This document shows positions 1-12,630 of a stretch of DNA of 64,000 nucleotides, piece after piece. The notes below the pieces were generated by a model that searched no databases, was not told the origin of the DNA, and saw only the letters and a program-made list of their open reading frames with translations. The stretch's first letter is position 1. The number at the start of each line of letters is the position of its first letter. This DNA comes from Carettochelys insculpta (Eukaryota; Chordata; Testudines; Carettochelyidae): assembly GCF_033958435.1 (NCBI RefSeq), contig NC_134138.1, positions 270,235,798 through 270,299,797 on the forward strand. Reading direction: 5' to 3'. The translations under genes were made by a program, and so were the position numbers.

Positions 1-1140
1 AAAATTAAACATCTTAGGAAAATATATGTTAATTGCATTCCCTGACCCCTAGTAATGAGCAGTACTAAATGAATATATTATGCAGGTGGAATCTCAAACT
101 GCTGAGAACTACTGCAGACTAAAAACAAACCAGGAATTGTTATAAAGACTGACATTACTATGTACGGTGCATTAATGGCATGCAAAAAAAAAAAATCCAG
201 GGCAAGACTTGCTGTACTATCACGCAGAATCAATGATTGTTCCCTGGCAGCTGATTAAACCAAACCCAGGAAGGGAACAACCAACTCTGAGAACATTACA
301 AGACTCAAGGGCCTGAGACTGAAAGAGGCTAACTGCCTTTGACTCTGGGCCAAGTAGTATTGTATTCCCTTGTCTTTCCATTTGAAACTCTGCTTTCACT
401 AAGCAGCAGTAATGAGTGGAACAAGTGTATTTTCATTCTTCTGTCCCCATTCAGTATATTCACATACCTGTTACTCTGTTACTATTCGCATACCTGGTTA
501 ACATCCAGAACTCTTCTGCTACTTGGAGTTTTGCCTTAACTCAAGAAACACTACACACAAACCTGTGACTAAGCTTTCTCAAAGCTGGACTTTATCTAGG
601 GTTTTCCTTGCAGGGGCCACTAACTCAGCCCCGAGTCTCCTCATAAGAGAAGGACTCCAGACTCTCTTGTTCCTGGGGTTCCTGTTAGCTGGAGTCAACT
701 TGCTACACTGAGGTAGCGGTAGACATGCTGCATCTTCATACAGACTGCCAGCATCTGAGTGTATGGTGACTCAACAAAAGCATTACATTCTCAGGGTGCT
801 AGGACGTGCCATTCAGATTGCCGTCACATGACAGGATTTAATCTGATCCAGCCAGAAAAGTAGAATTCCCAAAGAAACACCAAGCTAAACACTAAACTTT
901 CTCAACAATTTTCATGTCTGAAAAAGCAGAGGAAACAAGCAATGGGTTTTTGGTTCCTAATTCATTAGTTTTTCATGTGCAATGCCATTCCTGATATTTA
1001 GCACATGAAGGCTCTTCTCGCCTGCAGACAAGGGTCCCTCTAAAATGAGAGCTTGGGGAGGCTGCCCAGCAAAAATTCAGGTGCCACTCAGCAGATCAAC
1101 AGAGTGGCACGTGTTTCTTTTGGTCGTGCATATCTCCACA

Positions 1141-1617
1141 CGCCTTAGTGTACCACATTTATTTCAGGATATGTTAGAGGTCTATAAAATCATGACAGGT
1201 ATGGAAAAAGTGAATAAAAAAAGTTATTTACTTGTTCACAGAAGAATTGGGGTCACCAAATGAAATGAACAGTTGGCAGCAAACAAACAAAAAGTATTTC
1301 TTCACACAGTGCACAATCAACCGGTGGAACTTCTTGCCAGAGGATGTTGTGAAGACCACGATTTTAATAGGGTTCAAAAGAGAACTAGATAAATTCATGG
1401 AGGACAGGTCCATTAATGGCTATTAGCCGGGACGGGCAGGAATGGTGTCCTTAGACTGTTGTTCAGAGGCTGGAAATGAATGATGAGAGAGGGATCCCTT
1501 GACGATTAACTGCTTTGTTAATTTCTTTTGGGGCATCTGGCATTGGTCTGTGTTGGAAGACAGGATAGTGGGCGAGACGGACTTTTGGACTGACTCAGTA
1601 TGGCTGTTCTTACATTC
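1141..1617 (+). repeat. CR1-type LINE 3' end
   Basis: 5'-truncated CR1-type non-LTR retrotransposon in sense orientation. Around 1240-1425 it encodes the degraded C-terminus of the CR1 reverse transcriptase, with RWNFLPEDVV followed by FKRELDKFMEDR. The 3' untranslated part ends in a GACTCAGTATGGCTGTTCTTA-type terminus. The copy at 60171-60440 (minus) belongs to the same subfamily. Confidence 0.8.
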
Positions 1618-2729
1618 ACTGCCTCCAGAGCCAAAGGGATGTGGAAAATATGAATTATGAAGAAAAAGGTTTCACAATTCATATGGATATTAAATATCCT
1701 GAGAAGAATTTAGTGTCAGGGTGACACCAGCTGGTTTAAGGAACATAAGGGATGCGCGTATCTGAGATTAATTCATTTATGCCTCCCAACTGGAGCACTT
1801 TCTACCTAATTGTAACACAGCCTGTATCAATAAAAGGACTAGGGAACATGAATTTCTGTAGTATGTGTGTCAATTTTCCAATACACCTAAATGCAGACAG
1901 CTGAACAAATGTCCTAGAAAGTCATGAATAGTAGATATTTCATCATAGTTAGTCAATGAAAGTAAATTCTTGATGATGATTAAAATGAGATCTCAACCTC
2001 TTTATCAATTTTCTTTTTTAAAAACAAGGTTTTCAGTAATTAAAGTGTAACAAACAGTGGCCACTATTAATAAGTCAACAATGGCTCACACCTCACTACA
2101 CAGCAGGATCTGAAATACTGCAGTATTTCACCAGACCAGAGTAGAAAAATAACAGTGTGAACACTGTGGATCAAATGTCAAGTTTTTAAATTATAGGCAC
2201 CATAAAAGTACTTGCTGAGTCTTTTGTTCCATAAAGATGAAAACTTTCAAAATTTCTAAAGGCACAATATCTACCGTAATATGCATAAACTAGTCACCAT
2301 TAGGGCTTATGCATTCATCTCACGTTTCCATGCTATTAATTAGCATACCAGACTTAAAAAAACGATTCAAAAATGCCTCAAATACTACATTCTCTGCCAG
2401 AATAAGCAGGCATTCTGATTTTCTGTTTGACATATCAACAAACGGCAAGAAACCATTTTTCAAGAATACACTATACAAAGCTAAACCTTAGCCTCTAGAA
2501 AACAAAGTTAAAAGTGAAATTTGTGGCATTTACATCTTGTTAATGCTAAGAGTTGTAAGAAAGACTCTAGAATAGCAGTTTCTAACCTTTGCATACCTCT
2601 CTTTCTGAATTCAAGGGTAACCGAAGATCCACCCTGCCCCTTCCCAATGGGCCCACCCCTTCCTCATAAGACAACCCTATATACTCCATGTCCCCTCCTT
2701 CCTTCACTCACTTTTACTACCTTGGGGCA

Positions 2730-3560
2730 GGACACAGGGTGCAGGAGGCATTGCAGAGGACTGGCTCTGAGGTGTCATGTGGGGAGCGTGTCACAGCTCG
2801 TGCAGGTCCTTGGGATACAGGAAAGGGTTCAGTGTGCAGGAGTAGGTATGGGATGCTGGCTCTGAGAAGGGGTTCAGCGCTGGGGCAGTTGTTTGGGGAA
2901 CAGCAGGGCTAGATGGATCATCAGGAGGATGGGGATGAGGTGCTGGCTCTGAGAAGAGGTTCAGGGCTGGGGCAGGAAAAGGTACTGAATATTGTCTCTG
3001 TGAAGAGGCTCAGGGCTGGAGCTTGGGCTTATGTTCCCTCTAATTTTTTTCATCCCCATGGGCAGATTAAATTTTGTTGTGTATGCTGAGGCATGTGCAG
3101 ATATGTAACATCAGTACAAACACGCTGCCAGCTGTGGGCGCTCTGCTAATCATCTGGGTGGCATGTGAATCTTTCCTGGCTGGCCGCGCAAACACACATC
3201 TTATAGGGAACACTGCTTAGGGTGCTGAAGGTTCAGGGTGCAAGAGAAAGTATGAGTGCTGGCTCTGGGAAGGGGCTCAGGGCTGGAGCTTGGGGTGCAG
3301 AAGACAACACAGGTTGTTTATCAGAGTTCAGGATGCAGGAGAGGGTATGGGTGCGGGCTCAGGGCTGGGGCTTGGAGTACAAGAGAGGGTGATGGATGCT
3401 GGCTCTGGAAAGTGGTTTGATGCTGGGACTTGGGGTGATGGTTCTGAGTAGGGGATCAGGGCTGGGGCTTGGGGTGCAAAAGAAGAGATGGGGTGCTTGT
3501 TCTGAAAGGGGGGTTGCGGTTGAGGTGCAGGAGGTGGTTTGCGGGGGTAGACAGATCATC
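2730..3560 (+). repeat. GC-rich degenerate minisatellite
   Basis: Diverged tandem copies of a roughly 55-70 bp unit whose core is GCTGGCTCTGAGAAGGGG, followed by TTCAGGGCTGGGGCTTGG and then a GGTGCAGGAGAGGGTATGGG-like block. At least six partial units can be picked out. The array is interrupted at about 3030-3213 by a short element of different composition. Long ORFs crossing it on both strands are a by-product of the repeat and show no protein family. Confidence 0.7.
3030..3213 (+). mobile_element. Short hAT-like MITE inside the minisatellite
   Basis: A 180-bp AT-richer insert with imperfect inverted ends (TTCCCTCTAATTTTTT at the left, TATAGGGAAC at the right). A copy in the opposite orientation is seen at about 60608-60795, sharing the GTGCAGATATG / GTGCAC...AATTTTATTGT and CAGCTG...CTGCTAA blocks. 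Flanks share GCTTA on both sides, which is weak evidence for a target duplication. Family assignment is tentative. Confidence 0.45.
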
Positions 3561-3635
3561 ACTTTGACCCAGTATGGCCATTCATATAATACTTTTAAAA
3601 TACATGGAATGTTGTTACAAGAAGGAGGGTGTTAA

Positions 3636-3895
3636 CCTTTGAAGACAGGAGAAAAAGCAACGGGCTTAAATTGCAGCAAAGAAGTTTTAGACTATAAAAA
3701 TCTTCCTGTCAGGGTACTTAAACACTGCAACAAATTGCCCAGGGAGACTGTGAGATCTCGATTATTGGAAATTTTAAAGAACCGGTCAGATAAACACCTG
3801 CCAGCAATGGTCTAGATATTATACAGTCCGTTTCTTGAGCACAAGGGACTGAACTAGATGACCTTTTGAGGTCCTTTTCAGTTCTACATTTTTAT
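3636..3895 (+). repeat. CR1 LINE 3' end
   Basis: Sense-oriented, 5'-truncated CR1 tail. It contains the degraded NGLKLQQRS...FRLYKNLPVRVLKHCNKLPRE region and then the 3' terminus ACTAGATGACCTTTTGAGGT followed by CCTTTTCAGTTCTA. Confidence 0.8.
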
Positions 3896-6800
3896 TTGCC
3901 CTTCCACCTGATCTATGGTGACGTCTCTCTCTTCTATTCATTCTCCCTGCAGTTTACACGGTGCGTAGTCTTGTTAGTGCAGTTACACAACATGTGTGAA
4001 CAAAGGATATATATTACAAATGACATTTGAAAAATGACCTCAAATTTGTATTGAGCTCACTGCCAATAAAACCAATTTCTGCTGAAATGTGTGCCATCAG
4101 TTCAAAGAAACCTGTGAACAAACCAAAACGTTTCTGCTATGAAGTTAAAGCATTAATTTAGCCCAAACGTAAAGAAAAAAAAAGTAAAGGCAGAAAATGA
4201 AAATCACGTGCTCTGTGCATAAGATTTCACTTGCATGGGGATTTGGAAATAGTATTTTCTGAGCTATTCACTTTCTAAACAATTTTGGGATTCTGTGTGA
4301 ATGGAAGAAATGAATATAGCAGGGCACGATCCATAGTCTATGCAGACTGAAGGATGCCTACCTACCTGAATTTGAAGTTTAAACAACTACATAACCCATG
4401 CTGTACACTCACCTATGTTTTCACTCAAAGGAGACTACAGACAACCGCTGAAATCACTAAGTTTCTGCTTTAGAAAGTAAGACACAAGATGAATCAAGTC
4501 AAGAGAAATCCAAGAAAGCTAGGATATTCTGAAAGGCAGTTTCTGCTGTAACTGCTTTTTATGATGACACCTTTAATGTAGCTGTGATACAAGGATATAT
4601 CAGGATTCTATTTCACCTGGAAATTTTACCTACGTCAAACTGACTTTTAGGAAAAAAAAGCTCTTCTTTGTTTATTCACAGCATTATCAAAAATGACTAA
4701 TATCTAGTTTACAAATTAGAAAAAAATGAATTACTTTATATTGCTGCTTCAAACACACCAATCCTGTAAATTCAAATGTAATATTACACATCAGAGAGAA
4801 AAATAAAACTGATTTGCTGTAACTGCTTTTTATTTATTTGTAATGTAACAGTAGGCTCTTTTACAGGTGCTAATGAAAACTTAAAATCTGACAGATGTGT
4901 GATCTCAGACAGACAGACATGCCTTTTGGTGCTAAGGAGAAAATCTGCAATTTTGCACTGCTCTGTGTGTTGAAATAAAACATACATCACAGAGGTAAAT
5001 TGTTTTTGACACTTAAAACCAAAATACGTTGATGTTTCACTGGTGGTATGGACGTGTTCAAAAAGCAACTGGAAATTTTCACAGAACGGATGATCTCTCA
5101 CCAGGTCACTATATTTGTGTATATGCACTCAAAAATGAACGGATTTGCAGCTTTCATATATAGGGACTTGTGTAATTTCGTAGGGCTCTGATTCTTTACA
5201 AAAATCTGGGAAAATTAAAAATTATTAAAAAATCTAATATTAAACAAACACTCAAAGTAGTATATAAAAGTTAAACACAAAATTAAGGTTGCTTAAGTAA
5301 TTTTGGTTTTGTATCTTCATGGCACACATTAGGGTGCAACGTTTAGCGACGTACATAATCACATACTATTTCACCCAAAAGGTACCCTCCTCATCAGGGC
5401 CATCCCTACTGGTGCCCTATGTAGTCCAGAACTGGCACTTCTTTCCCTTCCCTCCAGAACGGCTGCTCTTTACTGGGGGTGGGGGGAGAGGCCTGAAGTG
5501 TTATGGGAAAGGGGTTGCCAACTCTTTCGGCTCACACACCATTTACTGCAGTGGCGTCTGGTTCAGGAAAGTTGGCAATGCAGAAGCAAGGTTGGGACAC
5601 AGGAGCAGCAGGTGCCAGTGCAGCCTACTGGAGAGAAGGGGCAAGTCCCATTTCTCTCCAGCTGCCCACAGCATGGCTGTCCTCTGGCCCCAGACACACC
5701 ATTTAGTGAGTGGGGCTGGATGCTTAGCCCTGACGGGGTGTCTAGGGAATGGGGGCCTCCAGAGCCCCTGGGGTAGTGGCTGGAAGCTGTGAGAGCCCCA
5801 GAGCTGAGCCTCCAGGTGGAGAAGGGAGGGCAGTAAGGAAGGGTGACTGGGCAGCTGAAGCCCACAGGCAGCATGTAGATGCACAGGGCATCAAAATTTG
5901 CGGCTGTTCAGTGTTCCAAATTTCATGGCATCCTATGTGGCTGTGCTCTTTGTGTATGGGTAGGGACAGCCCTGTTCCTCATTCAGACACCAATCCAGCA
6001 AGCATGTGCTTTAGACCCATTGACTTCCATGGGTTTTAAACAGAGGCTTGCATGCTTTACTGACTGAACCTGATAATTTCAGTGCTGAGGATGGATGGTG
6101 CATTAACAGTACAAAAAGGAGCATAAAAACCTTGACCCTGACCCTTTATATGTAGTCATTATGATTCAGTCTTTATTGACATGATTACTTACTGGTATTG
6201 TGATGGTAAGTTCAGTAATGTTTGAGAATCCTGATACAATAGTAGGGGACCTCATAGAAAAGTTCTTCCCTTGGAGCAGTGGTTATGCATTGTGCAGCAT
6301 AAGAGGAATGCTGCACCTAAATCATAAGAATATTGAAGAGCTGCACCATATACAGAACACCATCCACACAAAGCATCCAATTTAAACTTCATTTAAATCT
6401 GCTATTTCCTTAAAATTTGGAGAATAAAGCTTTGGAATTTCTCATTCACAAGGACAGTCTTCTTACCAGGTAAACCAACAGCTGTTGAATACTGACTGAC
6501 AGTGCACAGTTTTACAAGCCTCCAATACAGTATGTCTTTGGAAGGATGTTTAATTTCTCATAAAAAGGGTTTGCTGTTCCTGTTAAGATGTTTATATTTG
6601 GAATGAGTGTACTTGAATGAGTTCGTAACAGTCAACAGCCAAGTCTTACTGCATTCCTCTGTGATGGGCAGTGCTGTGGTTACATTTTAGTGATAGCAAA
6701 ATCTCATCTAAAACAGTTAGTGCTTTATTCCATCGAAGCTGGATGCCATGGTTTGACACAGTGAGACAGCTGAAAGTACTCATTTCTGGCTGTAGTGGTT

Positions 6801-7999
6801 GTCAGTGCTGTTAAAAATGATAAAAACTGAAGTTGGAAAGGATGGGAAAACAAGATAGTAATCAAGTAGTGAACACTGAACACCATTAAATTGGTATTTC
6901 CACGTTTCTAGTGATACATGCCTTTTGCAGCTAGCTTTGATGATCTAAAAAATATCAAGCTTTAAAACTGTCACTGGTCTTTCTATGCAATGTTTTTTTG
7001 GCCTTGGTCCAGGACTACCAAATCAGTCCTGGAACAAGTAGAATTTCCAGTAGTTTCTCAGCTCCAAGGTAAGCTGGTGATTGAGAGAAGAGATGTCTGA
7101 ATAAAATGTTATTAAGCTGCAGCATTAAAGGGTCCAAAAAGATATTGGTTTCAATTTTAAGTGTTAAGGTGCTGAGGTACAAAAGAAAAATAGGGGAATC
7201 GTCAGAAATATTCAGCTCTTCAGGGATTCATGACAATGGCAGGAGAGGGAATATATTAGTTTCCCCACAGACTTACACGGGCATTGCTTAGCTGTGGCAA
7301 TGAATCTCAATAATGTACTGGAAATGATGAAGGGGCAATGGCACATACAGCCCTGAAAAATATATCTGCAATTCTAAAAATAACTATATTCCATATTAGA
7401 TGCAACATAAGAACTATTAACTCTTTGGCAAAAAAAAATTAAGTCCAAACAACTTTTAAAATATCTAATTCAAGAGTGTCAAATATTTTATTTGATTTTG
7501 AATAACTCCAAACTGACAACTTTTATTCCAAGTTTGAATCAGGTGGTATAGCGCAGAAAACTATGGTCTATAACAAAACTATCTTTTTAAACAACCACAG
7601 TAATATGACTGGGGTTGCTGTAATACTCTTGAGTAGCTTGCAGTAAGGGTATATTTACACTAGGAAATCAGGTTGAATTTGTTAAGGTTGATTTTCTAGC
7701 ACCCAATTTTGAAGTCCAAGGTGCATGTCCACACTGGTACATAAATTCGACAGAGTGTGTCCCCATTAGTGTTGCCAGGTTCAACTTTGTCAGCAATGCA
7801 CTGTGGGTACCTATTTCACAGTTCCTGCTGCTCTGTTGAATTGTGGGTTTCTGTCCCAGTATGTGATAGGACAAAAATGTGCAGTGGGACACTCCACAGG
7901 GGGATGCTGTCAGCCTCCCATAGGGCACTTATCTCCTTCCCTCTCTTTGGGAAGCAACAGCAAAAAGGATTTTTACACCTTTTTCATTACAAAACTAGG

Positions 8000-9850
8000 A
8001 TGAAACCTGTGCAGCTTAAAATAGTTGTGGCAAATATTATGAGCGCTTCATGCATTGTACTGCGGTATATGCAGAGCCTATGTAGCCATGGGAGTGATGA
8101 AGACTTTGAGGAGGCCATGAACTTACACAAAAGGGAGACACTAGACAGGAAGAACTGGGAGATGCTGACTGCACTCAATGTTCTATGCCCAGTGGAGCGC
8201 CAGTTCTGATGCTGTGAATTGAGCTCAGACTGGTGGGACTGCATTGTTTTGCAGGTATGGGACAAATCAGCAGAGGCTACAAAACTTCCACATGCATGAA
8301 GCCACTTCCATGGAACTTTGTGAATTGCTTTCCCCTGCTCTGAAGCACTGTGATACCAAAATGAGATCTGTTCCAACAGTTTGGAAGTATGTGGTAATAG
8401 CTCTGCGGAAGCTTGCACCACTGCACAGCTAATGGTCAGTCAGCAATCAATTTGGAGCAGGCATATCTACTGTGCGGGCTGTCATCATCCAGGTAGAAAG
8501 AAAATCAATACCCTTCTTCTGTGACAGACAGGCTACGTCTACACGTGCACCCAAATTCGAAATAGTTTATTTCGATGTTGCGACATCGAAATAGGCTATT
8601 TCGATGAATAACGTCTACACGTCCTCCAGGGCTGGCAACGTCGATGTTCAACTTCGACGTTGCTCAGCCCAACATCGAAATAGGCACAGCGAGGGAACGT
8701 CTACACGCCAAAGTAGCACACATCGAAATAAGGGAGCCAGGCACAGCTGCAGACAGGGTCACGGGGCGGACTCAACAGCAAGCCGCTCCCTTAAAGGGCC
8801 CCTCCCAGACACACTTTCATTAAACAGTGCAAGATACACAGAGCCAACAACTAGTTGCAGACCCTGTATATGCAGCACGGACCCCCAGCTGCAGCAGCAG
8901 CAGCCAGAAGCCCTGGGCTAAGGGCTGCTGCCCACGGTGACCACAGAGCCCCGCAAGGGCTGGAGAGAGAGTATCTCTCAACCCCCCAGCTGATGGCCGC
9001 CATGGAGGACCCCGCTATTTCGATGTTGCGGGACGCGGATCGTCTACACGTCCCTACTTCGATGTTGAACGTCGAAGTAGGGCGCTATTCCCATCCGCTC
9101 ATGGGGTTAGCGACTTCGACGTCTCGCCGCCTAACGTCGATTTCAACTTCGAAATAGCGCCCAACACGTGTAGACGTGACGGGCGCTATTTCGAAGTTAC
9201 TGCCGCTACTTCGAAGTAGCGTGCACGTGTAGACGCAGCCACAGTGATTCCGGGATATGTGCAGGACACTGTAGGTGATATTGCAGTGATGGAGTTCCCT
9301 AACTGCAGCAGGGTGACAGATGGAACTCATATCCCTAACTTTGTGCCAGACCACCTTGCCGCTGAGTATATAAACTGCAAGGAGTACTTCTTCGTGGTGT
9401 TCAGGCATTTTTGGATCACAAGGGCTGTTTTACCAACATCAACACGGGATAGTCAGGAAAGGCGCATGATGCATGCATCTTTAGGAACTCTGTTCTGCTC
9501 AGAAAGCTGCAGAATGGAACTTTCTTCCTAGACACGAAAATCACCATTGCTGACATGGAGATGCTAACAGTGATCCTGGTTGATCCAGTTTATCCCTTGC
9601 TTCATGAAGCCACACACAGGCAGCCTGGACCCCAGTAAGGAGCAGGTCAACTACAGGCTGATCAAGTGGTGGTAGAATATGCCTTTGGCCATTCAAAAGC
9701 CAGATTCAGGAGCCTCCTGACTTGGTTAGACCTTAATGAAGGCATCACTCCCCTTGTGGTGGCAGACTGCAGTGTGTTTCATAATTTATGTGAGAGCAAG
9801 GGGAAAATTTCATACCAGATTGGAGGGCTGAGGTAGATCACCCGACCAGT
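8000..9850 (+). pseudogene. Degraded Harbinger (HARBI1-like) transposase
   Basis: Remnant of a DDE_Tnp_4 transposase, collinear with the transposase at 41646-40300. Before the MITE, 8240-8495 encodes QRLQNFHMHEATSMELCELL, then LSPALKH, then SNQFGAGISTVRAVI, matching the helix-turn-helix region. After it, 9280-9390 encodes FPNCSRVTDGTHIP (first catalytic D). Around 9670-9825 lie EYAFGHSKARFRSLL (catalytic E region) and VFHNLCESKGK. Stops and frameshifts occur throughout, and the middle DDE segment around 9420-9600 is poorly recognisable. It is not functional. Confidence 0.85.
8531..9240 (-). mobile_element. Non-autonomous Harbinger deletion derivative (710 bp)
   Basis: Begins GGCTACGTCTACACGTGCAC and ends with the inverted GTGCACGTGTAGACGCAGCC, flanked by a perfect ACA duplication (8528-8530, 9241-9243). 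Its left 390 bp or so correspond to the right end of the element at 37915-42004, in reverse orientation, as far as the first codons of that transposase (DPQ plus glutamine run, with the start ATG changed to ACG). Its right 310 bp correspond to the other end. It is therefore an internal deletion derivative of that family, joined near 8930. Confidence 0.92.
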
Positions 9851-11207
9851 AATTATGAGCAGCCAAACACCAGGGCAATAAGGAGAGCATAGCAAGGGGC
9901 ACGGCTAATCAGGGACAGTTTGCAAAATAGCTTTATGACTGACAAGACAGCAACGAGTCATGTCTGTTGCTCTTAAAGAAGTGCTCAATGAATGATGAGT
10001 GCACTTAACTGTTCCCTGTGCTCTATGAACATATCTTCCCATGTTCATTTTCTCACATGGATCTAAGTTAGTCCAACATCTGGGGGCAGAGGGGGATGCA
10101 AACAGTGGACATGCTGCTGAGTACACTGCAACAAAATGTAAATGAAGGCCAGACATTAAGGAGATACATTTACTGTAGATAAGTTTAACAGCATACAAAG
10201 GAATTTCATGAAAGAACCTCTGTGAAACCATAGAAAAGCATGCTCTGTACAGCAGGTACTACACAGAAATCTTAGGGGACTTGCTTGACATGATTCACTT
10301 CTAGACATGGTAAGGCACAGTTTGGAGACGTGCTTTCAAGCATGTGATTGCAAAAGCAGTTTTTGCAGTTGTGCATACTGCAAGCAGGTGTGTGAGAGGA
10401 GATCTAGAGGCTGTGTTGGTAGCTGTCACCATGTGCTTCTCCTGTTTTGCTGGGGCACTGAACCTTTCCCTTCCCTCAGGAGCATAGGGAAAGATGACGA
10501 CGTGGGGGAGGTGGCAGGCATGGCAGCACTATTGGGGTTTTGCAGCTATAGCATTATGGTATACTTCTACTCCTCGCTCTGCTGGGACAATGGAGGTTGC
10601 CCTTACCTTAGCAGGCTGGGCAAGGGAGAGGGTGGTCTGGGCAAGGGGAAGCAGCTTGCGCTTTCCTACCAGCAGCTCTCTGGGCCATTATATATCCTGT
10701 CCTATGCCTCTGCTCTGCTGAGCAAGGAAAATATCCCTTCCTCTAGTAGCCTGGGGAATGGAGCTTGTGCCATTATATAATAGCTTAATGCTCCTTCCCT
10801 TGCTTCTTCCAGGTTGCAAAAAAAAGATATTAGTCACTCAGAATAATAAAAATTGATAAGGAATGAAAGCTGAGTCAGTTTGGACACAAGGCTGGTCGTT
10901 ATGTTGTAATGATTTGAGTTGCCATGACTCCAGATTATTTGCTAGTGGCTTGGTGTGGAAAGATGTCCTATAGAGGAAGTCAGAATAAAGAAGGCCTCCC
11001 CTAAAACCTCATGAGCAGAATTAAAGTGTACTTGTCTGAGAGCTTTACGGAGATGTGCAAGGAGGATCAGCAGTCCGTCTTCAGATACACTAACAAGCTG
11101 TTCTTGGGGGGCCCAAACTGTGTAGGTACAACACCCACTATAGGTCACACCCAACTGCTTTAACCCACTTGTAGCATTATTAAAAATTAGAACTCACCAG
11201 AAATGCC

Positions 11208-11693
11208 CTACCCGCCATCAGGGTCAGGCTGCGAAACATTCTGAGAGGAGTGGATAAGATCCAATGTAACAAAAATTTTCTGGCTTTTGGTGAGATAAGC
11301 TGCTTCATTCACTTGCTGACCACTGTCATCCTCTTCCTCATCCATGTCTTCCTTGCTGTTGCCAGAGGCTTCCTGAGGAATCTCTTTGGAGGTATTCACA
11401 GACTGTTTGGTGACAGTGGTTGGGTTACTCCCTAGAATCCCATGCAGCTGCTCATAGATGTGGCTTGTTTGTGGTGATGACCCACAATGTCTGTCTGCTT
11501 CCTTTGTTTTATGGTACACCTGCCTGAGTACTTTTATTTTCACACAGCACTGCTGGGCATCTCTGGTGCACCTTTTTTCCTTCATAACCTGTGAAATCTT
11601 GGCGTATATATCTGTGTTTCTTTTGCTACTTTGTAGTTTTCCAAGCATAGATTCATCCCTCCTCACAGAAGTGAGATCCCAGATCTTCTGCAT
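11208..11693 (-). CDS. Myb/SANT-like protein of the old Harbinger element
   Basis: A 161-codon open frame. Residues about 1-88 form a Myb/SANT-like DNA-binding domain: IWDLTSVRRDESMLGKLQSS, then NTDIYAKISQVMKEK, then CCVKIKVLRQVYHKTKEA, then YEQLHGILG. The tail is acidic (DMDEEEDDSG) and runs into low-similarity sequence. This is the accessory DNA-binding protein that PIF-Harbinger elements encode next to their transposase. It lies opposite and convergent to the degraded transposase. Canonical Trp positions are changed (WDLTSVRRDE, where an aromatic is usual), and the true N-terminus may lie upstream in another frame. It is notably still open while its transposase partner is broken. Expression is unknown. 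Confidence 0.7.
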   Translation of the reverse strand: MQKIWDLTSVRRDESMLGKLQSSKRNTDIYAKISQVMKEKRCTRDAQQCCVKIKVLRQVYHKTKEADRHCGSSPQTSHIYEQLHGILGSNPTTVTKQSVNTSKEIPQEASGNSKEDMDEEEDDSGQQVNEAAYLTKSQKIFVTLDLIHSSQNVSQPDPDGG

Positions 11694-12630
11694 GCTCCAT
11701 GCTGGAGCTCATCTGTGACTCTAGGAAGTCATTGCCAGATGTGCTGCTGCTATGTGCAACTTGCCCTGCTTGCCATACTGGCCAAACAGGAAATGACATT
11801 CAAATTTTCCTGGGCTGTTTCCTGTCCACTTGGAGAGCAGCGGAGCTGAAAGCGATGGCCAGTGTGGTAACATTTGAGCACTCCAGAACATATTACGGGT
11901 AGCCAAGAACATTGAATTTCATAGTGTTCCATCTGTATTACCCTAAGGTTGACCATGCAAGGTCGAATTTGGCATTATTCCTCTTGAAAAACCAGAGTAC
12001 AAAAGTCAGCCTTACGAGGCCTTAAAGTTGACAGAATAAACCTTTTAGCATGAACTGATTCCTTATAAATTCAACCTAAATTATCTAAATTTGAAATAAT
12101 CTCCTAGTGCAGACCAAGCCTAAGAAAATTAAAACCTCATTTTACAGGTTCTAACCTCCAACACATCAGCTTACGTAATTGAGGCATACAGAAATAGAAG
12201 AAACTTGATTAAGTTTTCTACTTTTATCCCCAGCCAAGATGCATGATTCATTGGGTCATAACCTTGACCATTTAGTATCAAGTTGTCTTTTGTCCCCAAT
12301 ATGACTATTAAATAACTTCAGTTTATTGACTTTTGAATACCTCTTTATAAGTTTTCCAAGTGAGAAAAGTCAGAGTTAAGTTACTTGATGGATAGATGAG
12401 GATGACAGCTTTACAAAGCTGGACTGCCCTTTTGTTCCTATTAATTAGTTTTATCTGTATACCTTATATGCACAGTTAGGGTAATTTACCTCATAACTTT
12501 ATAGATTAGAAAACAAAATGTCTTGTAACATGCAACACTGAATAGATCCAGTCAATTCCAACATAACATAAAGTGAACCAAAAGCAAAAACTATGAAAAT
12601 TGTTAAAATAAAAGGGATAAAAATACATAC

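Larger units (their letters stand above)
7647..12120. mobile_element. Old PIF-Harbinger element (4.47 kb incl. nested MITE)
   Basis: Complete but decayed DNA transposon. The termini are inverted: GGGTATATTTACACTAGGAAA at the left and the complement of GGCTTGGTCTGCACTAGGAG at the right. A perfect 3-bp duplication TAA flanks it (7644-7646 and 12121-12123), as expected for PIF-Harbinger. Inside are a degraded transposase on + and a Myb/SANT gene on -, convergent, the same layout as the younger element at 37915-42004. A 710-bp Harbinger derivative (8531-9240) is inserted within the transposase. No gene is visible in the spacer at about 9860-11200. Confidence 0.88.
1..12630 (-). other. CTDSPL: CTDSPL intron 3 (partial, 5' part)
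   Basis: Minus-strand sequence after the cassette-exon donor GTATGT. The next expected exon (start of the catalytic domain, KYLLPEV...DLDETLVHSS) was looked for by eye on the minus strand and not found, so the intron runs past position 1. Stretches 1-1140, 1618-2730, 3896-7643 and 12124-12630 show no gene or confidently classified repeat; 5450-5870 is GC-rich but without a recognisable protein. Confidence 0.75.

Noticed and set aside
4784..5128. 114-codon open frame on the minus strand
   Set aside because: No recognisable domain, AT-rich context, no splice or start support; chance ORF in an intron.
5319..5884. Several overlapping frames of 90-157 codons on both strands in a GC-rich stretch
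   Set aside because: Frames overlap on both strands with no domain. GC richness lowers stop frequency. No splice structure or protein similarity recognised.
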